The notes under the pieces were generated by a model. That model worked only from the letters and a program-made list of their open reading frames with translations, searched no databases and was not told the DNA's origin. A stretch of 64,000 nt of DNA from Aquabacterium commune (lineage in GTDB: Bacteria > Pseudomonadota > Gammaproteobacteria > Burkholderiales > Burkholderiaceae_C): positions 62,001 through 126,000 of the forward strand of contig NZ_SNXW01000010.1 of the NCBI RefSeq assembly GCF_004362855.1, read 5' to 3'. The translations under genes and the position numbers were made by a program. Positions 1 through 9,011 of the stretch are shown one piece after another; within the stretch, counting starts at the first letter, position 1, and every line of letters starts with the position of its first letter.

Positions 1-2
1 AG

Positions 3-656
3 CAGCGCCATGCAGACCGCATCGCCGTGCTGTCGGGGGCTCAGGCCGCCAGCAGTGGCCCAGCGGCCACCGATGCCACGACAGCCGCGGACGCCATGCC
101 GGATGCCGCCTCGGCAACGTCGTCGGCCGCATCGGGTGCAGCGTCCATTGCGGCGTCCAGTGCAGCCTCTGGCGCGGCGACAGCGTCCGCCACCACCACC
201 GGCATCTGCCTGCAGGCCGGCCCCTTCCGCAGCGAAGACATGGCCCAGGTGGGCACCGCACTCAAAGCGCAACTGCCCGCGGATGCGTGGACAACGCAAG
301 CGGTGCCCATCTCGGGCATCTGGCTGGTGTACATGGGCCCCTACCCCGACGACGAGCTGTACGCCAAGAAGCTCAGCGAGCTACGCCGCATCAAAGGCTT
401 GAACTTCGAAGAACTCAGCGCACCGCCTGCGCTCGCCCAAGGCCTCTCGCTGGGCCGCTACACCAGCCTGGCAGACGCCCAAAGCGGCCTGGCCACCGTG
501 AAGCTGCGCGGCATCCGCACCGCGCGCATCGTCGTGCTGCGCCCGCAAGGCGAGATGCAACTGGTCCGCGTGGCGCAAGCTTCGCAGCAGGCACAAGTGG
601 CCTTGTCGGCCACCAAGCTGCCGCAAGGCAAGACGTTCAGCGCTTGCCGCCCTTGA
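3..656 (+). CDS. SPOR-domain protein, 5' end outside window
   Basis: The reading frame is open to the left edge of the window, so the true start lies upstream; a GTG at 27 is only the first possible start inside the window. The visible part begins with a long Ala/Ser/Thr-rich low-complexity linker of about 60 residues. A globular domain follows (CLQAGPFRSEDMA, YMGPYPDDELYAKK, LSLGRYTSLADAQ), with the repeated Gly-x-Phe/Tyr layout of SPOR (septal peptidoglycan-binding) domains. SPOR proteins are usually anchored by one N-terminal membrane helix and bind denuded glycan strands at the division site; such a helix would lie outside the window. In related bacteria a SPOR protein often follows birA and coaX, which cannot be checked here. 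Its end overlaps the convergent protease gene by 20 bases. Confidence 0.8.
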   Translation, partial: QRHADRIAVLSGAQAASSGPAATDATTAADAMPDAASATSSAASGAASIAASSAASGAATASATTTGICLQAGPFRSEDMAQVGTALKAQLPADAWTTQAVPISGIWLVYMGPYPDDELYAKKLSELRRIKGLNFEELSAPPALAQGLSLGRYTSLADAQSGLATVKLRGIRTARIVVLRPQGEMQLVRVAQASQQAQVALSATKLPQGKTFSACRP

Positions 657-2610
657 GCCTGTCGCCCCTGATGCGCACGGTGCGCACGGTGCGCATGGCG
701 CGGGCCTGAGCTTCAGAGCGCCAGCGCCACCACGTCAGGCCCAGCACCGAGGCCATCAGCGCCAGGAGGCTGAGGTCGTCGGTGGCGCCGCCGCCGCCGC
801 CACCGCTTTTGCCCGCGCTCTGCAGTCGTTGCGGCACGAAGTAGCTGGCGTAGAGAGACGGCGAGCTGAAAGTGCCCGAGGAAGCATGGTCTCTGATTGC
901 CCGATCCAGCGCCGCATCAGCATCCAGCACCCCGCTGCCGCACGCAGCAGTGGTGCAGGTGCAATTCCCCACAGTCTGCGCCGCGAGATTGCAGGAAGAG
1001 GCTGAAGGCGCGGGGTGAGGCGTGGCAGTCTCCAGCAAGACACTCACCAGTTGGTCCACAGTCAGCGTCGGCGCCACAGAAAGTACAAGCGCTGCGACAG
1101 CGGCCACCTGGGGCGCTGCAAAACTCGTGCCCATGGAAACGTAGCATCGGCCCAGGTTGTCGCAAATATCGCCTTCCAAGGCAACACCGACGGCACCCCG
1201 TGGACCTCGGTCTGAAAGCAAGTTCAGACTCTCTGCCGAGCTGGCTGAAATACTGTCCCCTCCTGCCACAGCCAAGCCGAAGTAGCCAGCGCTGCTGCGC
1301 GTGCCATCCACAGTATTGGCATACGTCGCCTTGCTGCCGTCGTAACGCAATGCGGTCACGGCCATGACTCCAGGGCAACTGGCCGGGCGGGTCGGCCCGA
1401 CGTAACCACGCGCAGTGTCGGAACTGTCGCCATTGCCAGCGGAAGAGACCACCAATGTGCCCTTAGTGCGCAATGTGGCAATCGTCTGGCGGTACAAGGC
1501 GTCACCGGATTTGGGGTCTGTGTTCTGGCAATTTCCTTGGCCACCAAAACTGAGGTTGATCACCCGTGCAGGCGCCTGGTTGATGCCCGGTGAGCCTTGG
1601 TAGTCCACACCTGCCGCCCATAACATGCCTTCGATGATGTCGCTGACCAATGCACCACAAGTGCCGCCAATGCGCACAGGCAACACTTTCGCCACCGATG
1701 GCGGCAACATGCTCAAGGCACCAGGCCCCATGAGGGTGGCAGGGTCATCCGCCAGTGGCGTCAACATGGACATCACCGACGTGCCGTGCCAAGAACTGTC
1801 ATGTGCTGTGCACGTGCTGCTGTAGTCACTGACCAAGTAGTCGCCAGGGTCGGTTGGATCGGGGTCCAATCCATTGCCATCCTGTGCGAACTGAACCTCA
1901 GAAACGAAGTCGTACCCGAACCCAAACGGCGTGCGGGCGTCCAGGTCAGGGTGGGTGAGCTTACCGGTGTCCAGCACAGCCACGACCACGGGCGACAGAT
2001 CCAGGGGCGATGGAATGCTGCCCGGCTTGGATGCGTTGTTCAACCTGTCCCAGGCATCCCGGAACCCCGCCACACCCAGGCCCACGTCAGCGCGCCGTTG
2101 CAGCCATTTGTGCGTCAGGTAAGCGGCATTTCCCGCCGTTGTTGTGATCCCAAACTGCACCCCTGTCGCCGCGGCCCGCTCCATCCGATTGACCACCACC
2201 CATTCCACGTCCGGGTCCTGGCGGAGCTTGGCAGCCTCGGCCTCGGCCTCGGCCACCGTGGTGTAGTGGCCCTGGTGGATCACATGGGCGCCGTAGGCCG
2301 TGGGCTTTTGCACCAGGAAGCCAACGCGCTTGCGGTTGGTGGCCGCGGCCATGCGCAGGCGCTGGGCCTGGGCCGTGTCGGACGGGCGCACGCTCGCCGG
2401 CAGGCGCACCACGGAGTTCACTTGGGTGTCTTTGAGCTTGACGATCAGGCCCAGCGCCAGGCGCTCCGCAGGCGCGGCAGCAGCACCTTGGGCCCAAGCA
2501 CCCGCAGCGCCCAGGGCCAGCCCCAGCGCACAGGCCAACGCCCCGCCGCGGCGCACCCACGTGGCAACCACCTCACCCGGGCGCCCAAGCCCATTTCGAC
2601 CAGCGTTCAC
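637..2610 (-). CDS. Exported S8 (subtilisin-like) serine protease with C-terminal sorting tail
   Basis: This is a 657-residue secreted endopeptidase. I chose the GTG at 2610 because CAGGAG lies 6 bases upstream; an earlier GTG at 2631 has no such site. A Sec signal (RRGGALACALGLALGAAGAWA) opens the protein and a propeptide-like stretch follows. The triad is Asp214 (VAVLDTGKLTHPDL), His275 (SWHGTSVMSML) and Ser496 (MGTSFAAPQVAA), with the oxyanion Asn393 in SSAGNGDSS. The C terminus has a Gly6 run, a hydrophobic segment (LSLLALMASVLGLTWW) and basic residues. This is the layout of GlyGly-CTERM/rhombosortase-type sorting tails found on many betaproteobacterial S8 proteases. Unusually, about 20 more residues follow the basic cluster, encoded over a small 9-bp repeat. 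The substrate is unknown. Confidence 0.88.
   Translation of the reverse strand: MNAGRNGLGRPGEVVATWVRRGGALACALGLALGAAGAWAQGAAAAPAERLALGLIVKLKDTQVNSVVRLPASVRPSDTAQAQRLRMAAATNRKRVGFLVQKPTAYGAHVIHQGHYTTVAEAEAEAAKLRQDPDVEWVVVNRMERAAATGVQFGITTTAGNAAYLTHKWLQRRADVGLGVAGFRDAWDRLNNASKPGSIPSPLDLSPVVVAVLDTGKLTHPDLDARTPFGFGYDFVSEVQFAQDGNGLDPDPTDPGDYLVSDYSSTCTAHDSSWHGTSVMSMLTPLADDPATLMGPGALSMLPPSVAKVLPVRIGGTCGALVSDIIEGMLWAAGVDYQGSPGINQAPARVINLSFGGQGNCQNTDPKSGDALYRQTIATLRTKGTLVVSSAGNGDSSDTARGYVGPTRPASCPGVMAVTALRYDGSKATYANTVDGTRSSAGYFGLAVAGGDSISASSAESLNLLSDRGPRGAVGVALEGDICDNLGRCYVSMGTSFAAPQVAAVAALVLSVAPTLTVDQLVSVLLETATPHPAPSASSCNLAAQTVGNCTCTTAACGSGVLDADAALDRAIRDHASSGTFSSPSLYASYFVPQRLQSAGKSGGGGGGATDDLSLLALMASVLGLTWWRWRSEAQARAMRTVRTVRIRGDRLKGGKR
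672..698. repeat. 9-bp tandem repeat, about 3 copies
   Basis: TGCGCACGG occurs twice in a row, followed by TGCGCATGG. It lies inside the last codons of the protease gene, where it encodes an Arg-Thr-Val repeat, just outside the convergent SPOR gene. It probably lengthened the protease tail. Confidence 0.7.
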
Positions 2611-2737
2611 ACGACACTCCTGAACCAGCACTGACGCAACATGTCGGCGAAATTATGTCGCCCGGGGTGGCACCACAAAGATGCAAACAAGCACGTTCTG
2701 ACACCTGTTGTCGGCCATGTTGCATCTGGAGTCAAAT

Positions 2738-2762
2738 GAAAAAGGCCCCACTCGGGGGCCTT
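2738..2762 (-). terminator. Rho-independent terminator after gap
   Basis: AAGGCCCC (2742-2749) pairs with GGGGCCTT (2755-2762) around a 5-base loop. Read on the minus strand, the stem is followed by a run of five T. It lies 60 bases beyond the gap stop codon and suits termination of the tkt-gap transcript. Confidence 0.85.
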
Positions 2763-2822
2763 CGCGGTACAAGTCAACGCTTCGCGCGTTGTTTACCGAT
2801 TTTCACATGGCGAGCAGCTCGC

Positions 2823-3869
<1,047 letters not shown>

Positions 3870-3901
3870 TCAGGGGGCAGAGTCACGGCAGGAGCCGAAG
3901 C

Positions 3902-5947
3902 TCACTTCTTCTTGGCCAGCACCTTGAGGACGGTGGCCGTGACGTTCTCGGGCGTGAGGCCGAAATGCTTGAACAGCACGCCAGCCGGAGCCGACTCGCC
4001 GTAGGTGTCGATGCCGACCACCGCGTCCACGCCGTACTTCCACCAGAAGTCGGTGACACCGGCTTCCACCGCCACGCGGGGCAGCTTCGGGGGCAGCACA
4101 GCCTTCTTGTAGGCGACGTCCTGGCGGTCGAACACGGAGGTCGAAGGCATGGAAACCACGCGCACCGGCACACCGCGCTTGGCGAGCTCGGCCTGGGCAT
4201 GCAGGGCCAGTTGCACTTCCGAGCCGGTCGCGATGATCACGGCAACGGCCTTCTTCTTCAACCCCACTTCTGCGGGTTCGGCCAGCACGTAAGCGCCTTG
4301 CGTGATGACATCCGCATCCTGCTTGGGGGCGTAGGGCAGGTTCTGGCGCGAGAGCAACAGCGCCGAAGGACGGTGCTTGTTGGCCAGGGCGATGGTCCAG
4401 GCCACGGCGGTTTCGGTCGTGTCGGCCGGACGCCAGACGTCCAGACCCGGGATCAGGCGCAGGCTGGCGGCGTGCTCGACCGACTGGTGCGTGGGGCCGT
4501 CTTCACCCAGACCGATGGAATCGTGCGTGAACACATGGATCACGCGCTGCTTCATCAGCGCGGCCATGCGGATGGCGTTGCGGCTGTAGTCGGAGAAGGT
4601 CAGGAAGGTGCCGGCGTAGGGGATGTAGCCGCCGTGCAGCGTCACGCCGTTCATGATCGCGGCCATGCCGAACTCGCGCACACCGTAGTTGATGTGGCGG
4701 CCGGGCTTGCCATCGGTGGTGACCACGGCACCGGTCTCGTCCACGCGGAAGGCCGGGGTGCTCTTGGTGTTGGTCAGGTTCGAGCCGGTCAGGTCGGCCG
4801 AGCCGCCCAGCATTTCCGGGATGGCGGCGGTGAAGAACTCCAGCGCGATCTGGCTGGCCTTGCGGCTGGCCACGGTTTCGGCCTTGTCGTGGGCGGCGGC
4901 CACGGCTTCCACGGCGATCTCGGGGAAGTTCGCGGGCAACTCACCGGCCATGCGGCGCAGGAACTCGGCGGCCTCAGAAGGGAACAGGGCCTTGTAAGCC
5001 TCGAAGCGGGTGTTCCAGTCGGCCACCAGGATGTCGCCGTCGGCCTTCGCGTTCCAGTCGGCATAGACCTCGTCGGGGATGACGAAGGCGTCGTGCTCCC
5101 AGCCAATGGTTTCGCGGGTCAGCTTGATCTCGTCGCCACCCAGCGGCTCGCCGTGGGCCTTGGCCGTGTTGGCGCGGTTGGGCGAGCCCTTGCCGATGTG
5201 GGTCTTGCAGACGATCAGGGTGGGCTTGTCGGCGGACAGCTTGGCCTTGGTGATGGCGCCATCCACGGCATCGACATCGTGGCCATCGACCGGACCGATG
5301 ACGTTCCAGCCGCAGGCTTCGAAGCGCTGCGCGGTGTTGTCGATGAACCAGGGCGTGACCTGGCCGTCGATGGAGATGCCGTTGTCGTCGTACAGCGCGA
5401 TCAGTTTGTTGAGCTTCCAGGCGCCGGCCAGGGCCACGGCCTCGTGGCTGATGCCTTCCATCAGGCAACCGTCGCCCAGGAAGGCATAGGTGTGGTGGTT
5501 GACGATGGCGTGACCGGGGCGGTTGAACTCGGTGGCCAGCAGTTTCTCGGCCAGGGCCATGCCCACGGCGTTGGTGATGCCCTGCCCCAGCGGGCCGGTG
5601 GTGGTTTCCACGCCCGGCGTCACGCCAACTTCCGGGTGGCCCGGCGTCTTGCTGTGCATCTGGCGGAAGGCCTTGAGGTCATCGATGGACAGCTCGTAGC
5701 CCGACAGGTGCAGCAGCGCGTAAATCAACATCGACGCGTGGCCGTTGGACAGCACGAAGCGGTCGCGGTCGGCCCACAGCGGCTGCGCCGGGTGGTGGCG
5801 CAGGTGACGGCCCCACAACGCCACGGCCATGTCGGCCATGCCCATCGGCGCGCCAGGGTGGCCCGAATTGGCTTGCTGGACGGCGTCCATCGCCAGAGCA
5901 CGGATGGCGTTGGCCATGGCGGTGATGTTCTTGGTGGTTTGGGGCAT
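3902..5947 (-). CDS. tkt: Transketolase
   Basis: This is a 681-residue thiamine-diphosphate enzyme that moves two-carbon ketol units between sugar phosphates in the non-oxidative pentose phosphate pathway. Family motifs are [13 protein letters not shown] near residue 29, the ThDP/Mg motif GDGCLMEG near 155, the second-domain GVREFGMAA, and [14 protein letters not shown]. The length is normal for bacterial transketolases. gap follows on the same strand. The first 15 codons and start codon lie inside a 46-bp sequence that is present again at 7223-7268, with an unrelated gene between the copies, so the original upstream region has been rearranged. The promoter now in use must lie between 5948 and about 6070. 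Confidence 0.97.
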   Translation of the reverse strand: MPQTTKNITAMANAIRALAMDAVQQANSGHPGAPMGMADMAVALWGRHLRHHPAQPLWADRDRFVLSNGHASMLIYALLHLSGYELSIDDLKAFRQMHSKTPGHPEVGVTPGVETTTGPLGQGITNAVGMALAEKLLATEFNRPGHAIVNHHTYAFLGDGCLMEGISHEAVALAGAWKLNKLIALYDDNGISIDGQVTPWFIDNTAQRFEACGWNVIGPVDGHDVDAVDGAITKAKLSADKPTLIVCKTHIGKGSPNRANTAKAHGEPLGGDEIKLTRETIGWEHDAFVIPDEVYADWNAKADGDILVADWNTRFEAYKALFPSEAAEFLRRMAGELPANFPEIAVEAVAAAHDKAETVASRKASQIALEFFTAAIPEMLGGSADLTGSNLTNTKSTPAFRVDETGAVVTTDGKPGRHINYGVREFGMAAIMNGVTLHGGYIPYAGTFLTFSDYSRNAIRMAALMKQRVIHVFTHDSIGLGEDGPTHQSVEHAASLRLIPGLDVWRPADTTETAVAWTIALANKHRPSALLLSRQNLPYAPKQDADVITQGAYVLAEPAEVGLKKKAVAVIIATGSEVQLALHAQAELAKRGVPVRVVSMPSTSVFDRQDVAYKKAVLPPKLPRVAVEAGVTDFWWKYGVDAVVGIDTYGESAPAGVLFKHFGLTPENVTATVLKVLAKKK

Positions 5948-5949
5948 GG
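5904..5949. repeat. Left copy of a 46-bp direct repeat (tkt 5' end)
   Basis: These 46 bases, covering tkt codons 1-15 and the two bases before the ATG, are identical to 7223-7268 in the same orientation. The copies lie 1319 bp apart and enclose the nucleotidyltransferase gene. Confidence 0.93.
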
Positions 5950-6070
5950 TGGAGGCGGCTGGGTGGGTGGCTGCGGGAAACCCTGGATTTTAGCTTGGTC
6001 GGGGCCCGGCAGCGGCCGAAAGCCGCCTGTCATGACCACAAGCTCACGGTCACTTGCCCTGCGCACTCGC

Positions 6071-6098
6071 TATACAACAAAAAACAATATGTTGTATA
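6071..6098. promoter_or_regulatory. Perfect inverted repeat overlapping a -10-like site
   Basis: TATACAACA (6071-6079) and TGTTGTATA (6090-6098) are perfect 9-base arms with a 10-base AT-rich spacer. The right arm overlaps TATAAC (6095-6100), which could be a -10 box. That would place the start of transcription at or next to the ATG at 6106. No ribosome-binding site lies between the repeat and that ATG. It looks like an operator over a promoter for a leaderless mRNA; the regulator is unknown. Confidence 0.55.
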
Positions 6099-6105
6099 AC
6101 GCTGC

Positions 6106-7152
6106 ATGCCCATGCACTTCACAGACCTGCCCGTTTCCGCTGCCACGGCTTTTGCACAACTGCAAACCGCAGCCATGGCCACGGAACTCGCGCGCGACGT
6201 TTCACACATCCAGGGCAGCTTCGCCTCCAAGATGGTGAAAGGCTCACGGCACTGGTACTTCGCCTACCGAGAAAACGCCCAGTCGGTGCGGCAAATCTAC
6301 GTCGGCCCAGACAATGAAGCCGTCAAAGAACTGATGGCAAGAGCTGGTTTGCAAGCCCCCTTGGAACGGCTCAAACCTCTGGCCAAATCCGCACAGGCGC
6401 TGGGTTGCGCGCCCATCCAGCGCAAACACCTCAGCGTGATCTTGCGGCTCAACGAGTTTGGCTTCTTCCGCGCAGGCGGGGTGCTGATCGGCACGCACGC
6501 CTTCTTGGCCTATGCCAACCAACTGGGGGTGCGATGGCGCAGCCCAGACCAAACCTCCGACATCGACTTCGCCCATGCCGGGCGCAATGTGTCCATCGCG
6601 CTGCCGACCGACATCGCAGCCCAGCCGCATTCGGCACTGACGACCATGGAGGGTGGCTTCCTGCCATTGGTGCAGTACCGAGGCAGCGCAGGCGCTTCAT
6701 ACAAGCACCGCGATGAACCCGAGTTTCAGGTGGACTTCCTGACGCCAAGAACCTCCGACAGCGAAGACCCGATACGCATTCCCAACCTCGATGTGGCCCT
6801 GCAGCCGCTGCGGTTCATGGAGTTTTCGCTGGAAGGTGTTCAGCAAACCACGCTGTTCGACCCGACAGGCCGCTGCGTGGTGGTGAACCTGCCCGCACCG
6901 CAACGCTATGCCGTGCACAAGCTGCTGATCATCGGAGAGCGCGCCGGCGCATTCAAAGCCAAAGTCAGCAAAGACTTGGCCCAAGCTGCCGCACTGATGA
7001 GCTACTTCGTGGCCAACGACCCGGAGGCCTTGCAGGAGGCTTGGGCTGATGCGCTCGGGCGAGGCCCGGGATGGCGCAAGCGGGCTGCGGAAGGGCTGAA
7101 GGCCCTGGGGCGGGTGGAGCCCGAAATCGCAAGAGAGCTTGGGGCGATGTGA
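6106..7152 (+). CDS. Nucleotidyltransferase-fold protein (GSU2403/NTP_transf_8-like)
   Basis: This 348-residue cytosolic protein has a central block GGVLIGTHAFLAYAN and, about 20 residues on, TSDIDFAH. Together these resemble the Gly-Ser/Thr and Asp-x-Asp signature of the polymerase-beta nucleotidyltransferase fold in the GSU2403-type family. The N-terminal 100 residues (KGSRHWYFAYRENAQSVRQ) and the C-terminal helical part also fit that family. The substrate is unknown; related families include antitoxin and toxin enzymes. Starts at 6106 and 6112 are both possible. The gene lies between two copies of the tkt 5' end, points away from tkt, and has a strong inverted repeat directly upstream, all of which suggests acquisition as a small insert. 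Confidence 0.72.
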   Translation: MPMHFTDLPVSAATAFAQLQTAAMATELARDVSHIQGSFASKMVKGSRHWYFAYRENAQSVRQIYVGPDNEAVKELMARAGLQAPLERLKPLAKSAQALGCAPIQRKHLSVILRLNEFGFFRAGGVLIGTHAFLAYANQLGVRWRSPDQTSDIDFAHAGRNVSIALPTDIAAQPHSALTTMEGGFLPLVQYRGSAGASYKHRDEPEFQVDFLTPRTSDSEDPIRIPNLDVALQPLRFMEFSLEGVQQTTLFDPTGRCVVVNLPAPQRYAVHKLLIIGERAGAFKAKVSKDLAQAAALMSYFVANDPEALQEAWADALGRGPGWRKRAAEGLKALGRVEPEIARELGAM

Positions 7153-7222
7153 GGGCTGATGCCCCACCGCCCCTCAAAAGAGCTGAACGACTTGCCCGGT
7201 GAACCTCAACACCAGAACGCGA

Positions 7223-7268
7223 ATGGCGTTGGCCATGGCGGTGATGTTCTTGGTGGTTTGGGGCATGG
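7223..7268. repeat. Right copy of the 46-bp direct repeat (tkt 5' end remnant)
   Basis: This copy is identical to 5904-5949. Read on the minus strand it has the tkt ATG (7266) and the residues [16 protein letters not shown], then leaves the tkt frame and stops at 7174. Beyond the start codon the flanks of both copies keep a weak resemblance (both contain ATTTTAGC 33-40 bases upstream), so part of the leader was probably duplicated too. Confidence 0.93.
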
Positions 7269-7340
7269 CGGGGGTGGGTGCGTTGCGCTGAGTTGCGCAT
7301 TTTAGCGTTTCGTGAGGCCATCTACAGAACCCCAAAACGA

Positions 7341-7366
7341 CAGAGGGCGCCAGCAGGCGCCCTCTG
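7341..7366 (-). terminator. Rho-independent terminator after pilA
   Basis: CAGAGGGCGCC (7341-7351) pairs perfectly with GGCGCCCTCTG (7356-7366) around a 4-base loop. On the minus strand a TTTT run follows shortly after the stem. It lies 40 bases past the pilA stop codon. Confidence 0.85.
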
Positions 7367-7406
7367 TGCACCCCGACGTTCAGCCAGGGCGCTTAGGCAA
7401 AGTCAA

Positions 7407-7877
7407 TCAAGGAGCGGCAGGAGGGGCTGCGGCTACGACAGGAGCGGTGCAACCCTTGGGAAGATACTTTGCGACGGTGTCAGAGGTGCACGTCCAAGCG
7501 CCAGCTGCAGTGCGAGCCCACTGGATGTACTTGCTGCCGACGTCCGTGCCGCCCTTCATGGTGCACTTGATGGAAGCGGTGGAGTCCGTGTTTAGCTTGA
7601 CCTCATATGCCGAGCAACGCTGCGAAGTAGCAGCGGTGAAACCGTACGGTTGGATATCAGCAGCGTTGGTTGCAGTGATCGCAGCCGCCGGAATGGCTGC
7701 GCTCAGCGAGTCATCAACGTTGACCTTCGCACCCGTGATCTCAGCGAGAGATACAGTCACTTGCGAGCGTGCGGTGTAGTCTTGGTACGCTGGCAGCGCC
7801 ACAGCCGCCAGAATGCCGATGATCGCCACGACGATCATCAGTTCGATGAGGGTGAAACCTTGTTGGACGCGCTTCAT
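7407..7877 (-). CDS. pilA: Type IV major pilin (PilA-like prepilin)
   Basis: This is a 156-residue prepilin. The start is ATG 7877, with AAGGAG 6 bases upstream. A short basic leader MKRVQQG is cut before Phe by prepilin peptidase, leaving the conserved [20 protein letters not shown] helix with the family Glu5. The C-terminal half carries four Cys ([27 protein letters not shown]), two of which should form the disulfide-bonded D-region. The tail [10 protein letters not shown] is unusually Pro/Ala-rich. Pilins assemble at the inner membrane into fibres used for twitching, adhesion and DNA uptake. The gene stands alone with its own sigma-54-type promoter and terminator, as is usual for pilA. Confidence 0.93.
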   Translation of the reverse strand: MKRVQQGFTLIELMIVVAIIGILAAVALPAYQDYTARSQVTVSLAEITGAKVNVDDSLSAAIPAAAITATNAADIQPYGFTAATSQRCSAYEVKLNTDSTASIKCTMKGGTDVGSKYIQWARTAAGAWTCTSDTVAKYLPKGCTAPVVAAAPPAAP

Positions 7878-7963
7878 GGTCAACTCCTTGGGGCATGTGC
7901 CCGCTGGTCAGAGAAAGGGTTTGCGAGAAGCACCCGGCACCGCCGAGCGCATGCCAGTACAAG

Positions 7964-7979
7964 TGCAGCCCGCGTGCCA
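7964..7979 (-). promoter_or_regulatory. Sigma-54 (-24/-12) promoter of pilA
   Basis: The minus strand reads TGGCACGCGGGCTGCA. This matches the RpoN consensus TGGCACRNNNNTTGCW at all fixed positions except one T to C change, with the invariant GG and GC correctly spaced. It predicts a leader of about 75 bases before the pilA ATG. Confidence 0.75.
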
Positions 7980-8075
7980 GCTTTCAGCCCTTGAAAAACC
8001 GTGATTTCCTGCGCGCTTTCCCGCGGGCATCCGAACGGATGAGACTGTTCAGGTCGGGGTTGTTTCTGTGTGTGA

Positions 8076-8119
8076 GACAGAAAGTGTCAATCCCCAGTTT
8101 GAGATGACAATTTTTGTCA
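8076..8119. promoter_or_regulatory. Cluster of TGTC motifs and a dyad, possible PilR enhancer
   Basis: TGTC occurs on the plus strand at 8085 and 8115 and on the minus strand at 8076-8079 and 8106-8109. The last two lie in the dyad TGACAATTTTTGTCA (8105-8119). The cluster is 100-150 bases upstream of the sigma-54 promoter. In Pseudomonas, PilR binds TGTC-containing sites at a comparable distance from pilA. Confidence 0.4.
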
Positions 8120-8397
8120 CTCAGGCCAAGTGAGCACGCCATGCTTGCGACCCAGAACACTGCACCGTCCTCTGTGCCACTGCCGCGCAAAGCAGGGCCT
8201 GCCTTTGGCCGAGGATCGGCAAATCTGATGCGGTCCCCGAAGGCGAGCAAGTCGTCATGGTGACGCAATTCATGGCCGCAGTGCCGGTGAAGGCCCTTGG
8301 CGATGCCGTTCAAAGCGTCGAAGCACACACGTGTGAAGTCACCGCCGCGCTGAATTGCTTGTTCAGTGGCGTTTGAGTGCAGGCATCGAGCCCCTGT
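8120..8397. other. Stretch without a recognisable gene
   Basis: Between the pilA upstream region and the toxin-antitoxin promoter I see no supported gene. A minus-strand frame stays open across it (part of 7984-8727), but it runs into the pilin control region and the antitoxin gene. I recognise no domain and no ribosome-binding site in it. It may be a decayed gene. Confidence 0.4.
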
Positions 8398-8403
8398 TAT
8401 GCT

Positions 8404-8416
8404 AAGGTAATACCTT
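8404..8416. promoter_or_regulatory. Palindromic operator of the toxin-antitoxin pair
   Basis: AAGGTA-A-TACCTT is a perfect 13-base dyad placed 26 bases before the antitoxin ATG, directly after a TATGCT -10-like hexamer (8398-8403). Ribbon-helix-helix antitoxins typically autoregulate through dyads of this kind. Confidence 0.6.
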
Positions 8417-8442
8417 GTGTGTTTTTGAAGGTCGAACTCGCC

Positions 8443-8733
8443 ATGGCTGATGCTGTCATTCGCCCTGTTGCCATCAAAATTGGCGCCGACATCAAAGAGC
8501 GTGTGAAGCGCCTGGCCGAGGCTCGTCAGCGCACGCCTCACTGGCTCATGCGTGAGGCCATCTGCCAGTACGTTGAGCGTGAAGAGAAGCGCGAAGCTTT
8601 TCGCCAAGACACCCTCAAGGCCTGGGAAGCGTACCGCGCCACAGGCTTGCATGCCACCGCACAAGAGGTGGATGGCTGGCTGGCAAGTTGGGGCACAGAC
8701 AACGAACTGCCCGCGCCTGCATGCCACAAGTGA
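8443..8733 (+). CDS. Ribbon-helix-helix antitoxin
   Basis: This is a 96-residue cytosolic DNA-binding protein. Its N terminus (VIRPVAIKIGADIKERVKRL) has the alternating beta strand and helix of CopG/RHH antitoxins, followed by RTPHWLMREAICQYVEREE. The C-terminal part is charged and probably wraps the toxin. I chose the ATG at 8443; an upstream in-frame ATG at 8377 would lie before the predicted promoter and operator. It overlaps the toxin gene by 13 bases, typical of type II toxin-antitoxin operons. By family, it binds its own promoter, either alone or with the toxin. Confidence 0.85.
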   Translation: MADAVIRPVAIKIGADIKERVKRLAEARQRTPHWLMREAICQYVEREEKREAFRQDTLKAWEAYRATGLHATAQEVDGWLASWGTDNELPAPACHK

Positions 8734-9011
8734 GGTTCGCGCCGTCTGCCGTGCTTGACTTGCAGCGGCTGCGTGAGTTCCTCAGGCCCCACAACCCACT
8801 CGCTGCGCAGCGCGCAGGCCAGGCCATCATCAAGGCTGTGCAAGTGCTGGGCCTGCAGCCCCACATCGGCCGCCCCATTGAAGGCCTGCCCGACGAGTTC
8901 CGGGAATGGGTGATCGACTTCGGTGACACGGGCTATGTGGCCCGCTATCGCATCGATGGGGATGTTGTGATCATCCTCGCGGTGCGCCATCAGAGGGAAG
9001 TGGGCGGCTGA
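8721..9011 (+). CDS. ParE/RelE-superfamily toxin
   Basis: This 96-residue protein starts at ATG 8721 inside the antitoxin gene. Its features are typical of the ParE/RelE fold: VRFAPSAVLDLQRLREFL at the N terminus, a helix with LGLQPHIGRPIEG, the strand GYVARYRIDGDVVIILAVRHQRE, and a C-terminal Arg-His-Gln-Arg cluster. Such toxins block gyrase (ParE) or cleave mRNA on the ribosome (RelE). The GRP(I/L)..LPDEFREWVI pattern looks more like the ParE branch, but the target is an inference. Its end overlaps the convergent phosphodiesterase gene by 22 bases. Confidence 0.85.
   Translation: MPQVRFAPSAVLDLQRLREFLRPHNPLAAQRAGQAIIKAVQVLGLQPHIGRPIEGLPDEFREWVIDFGDTGYVARYRIDGDVVIILAVRHQREVGG

Noticed and set aside
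5950-7222. Insertion sequence or transposon between the tkt repeats
   Set aside because: There is no transposase or integrase, and no inverted terminal repeats at the segment ends. The repeats are gene-derived, so gene-targeted integration or recombination is likelier.
7984-8727. 247-residue minus-strand gene
   Set aside because: It covers the pilA upstream region, the toxin-antitoxin promoter and the antitoxin gene in antisense. No domain or ribosome site is visible; part of it could be a decayed gene, but this is unsupported.
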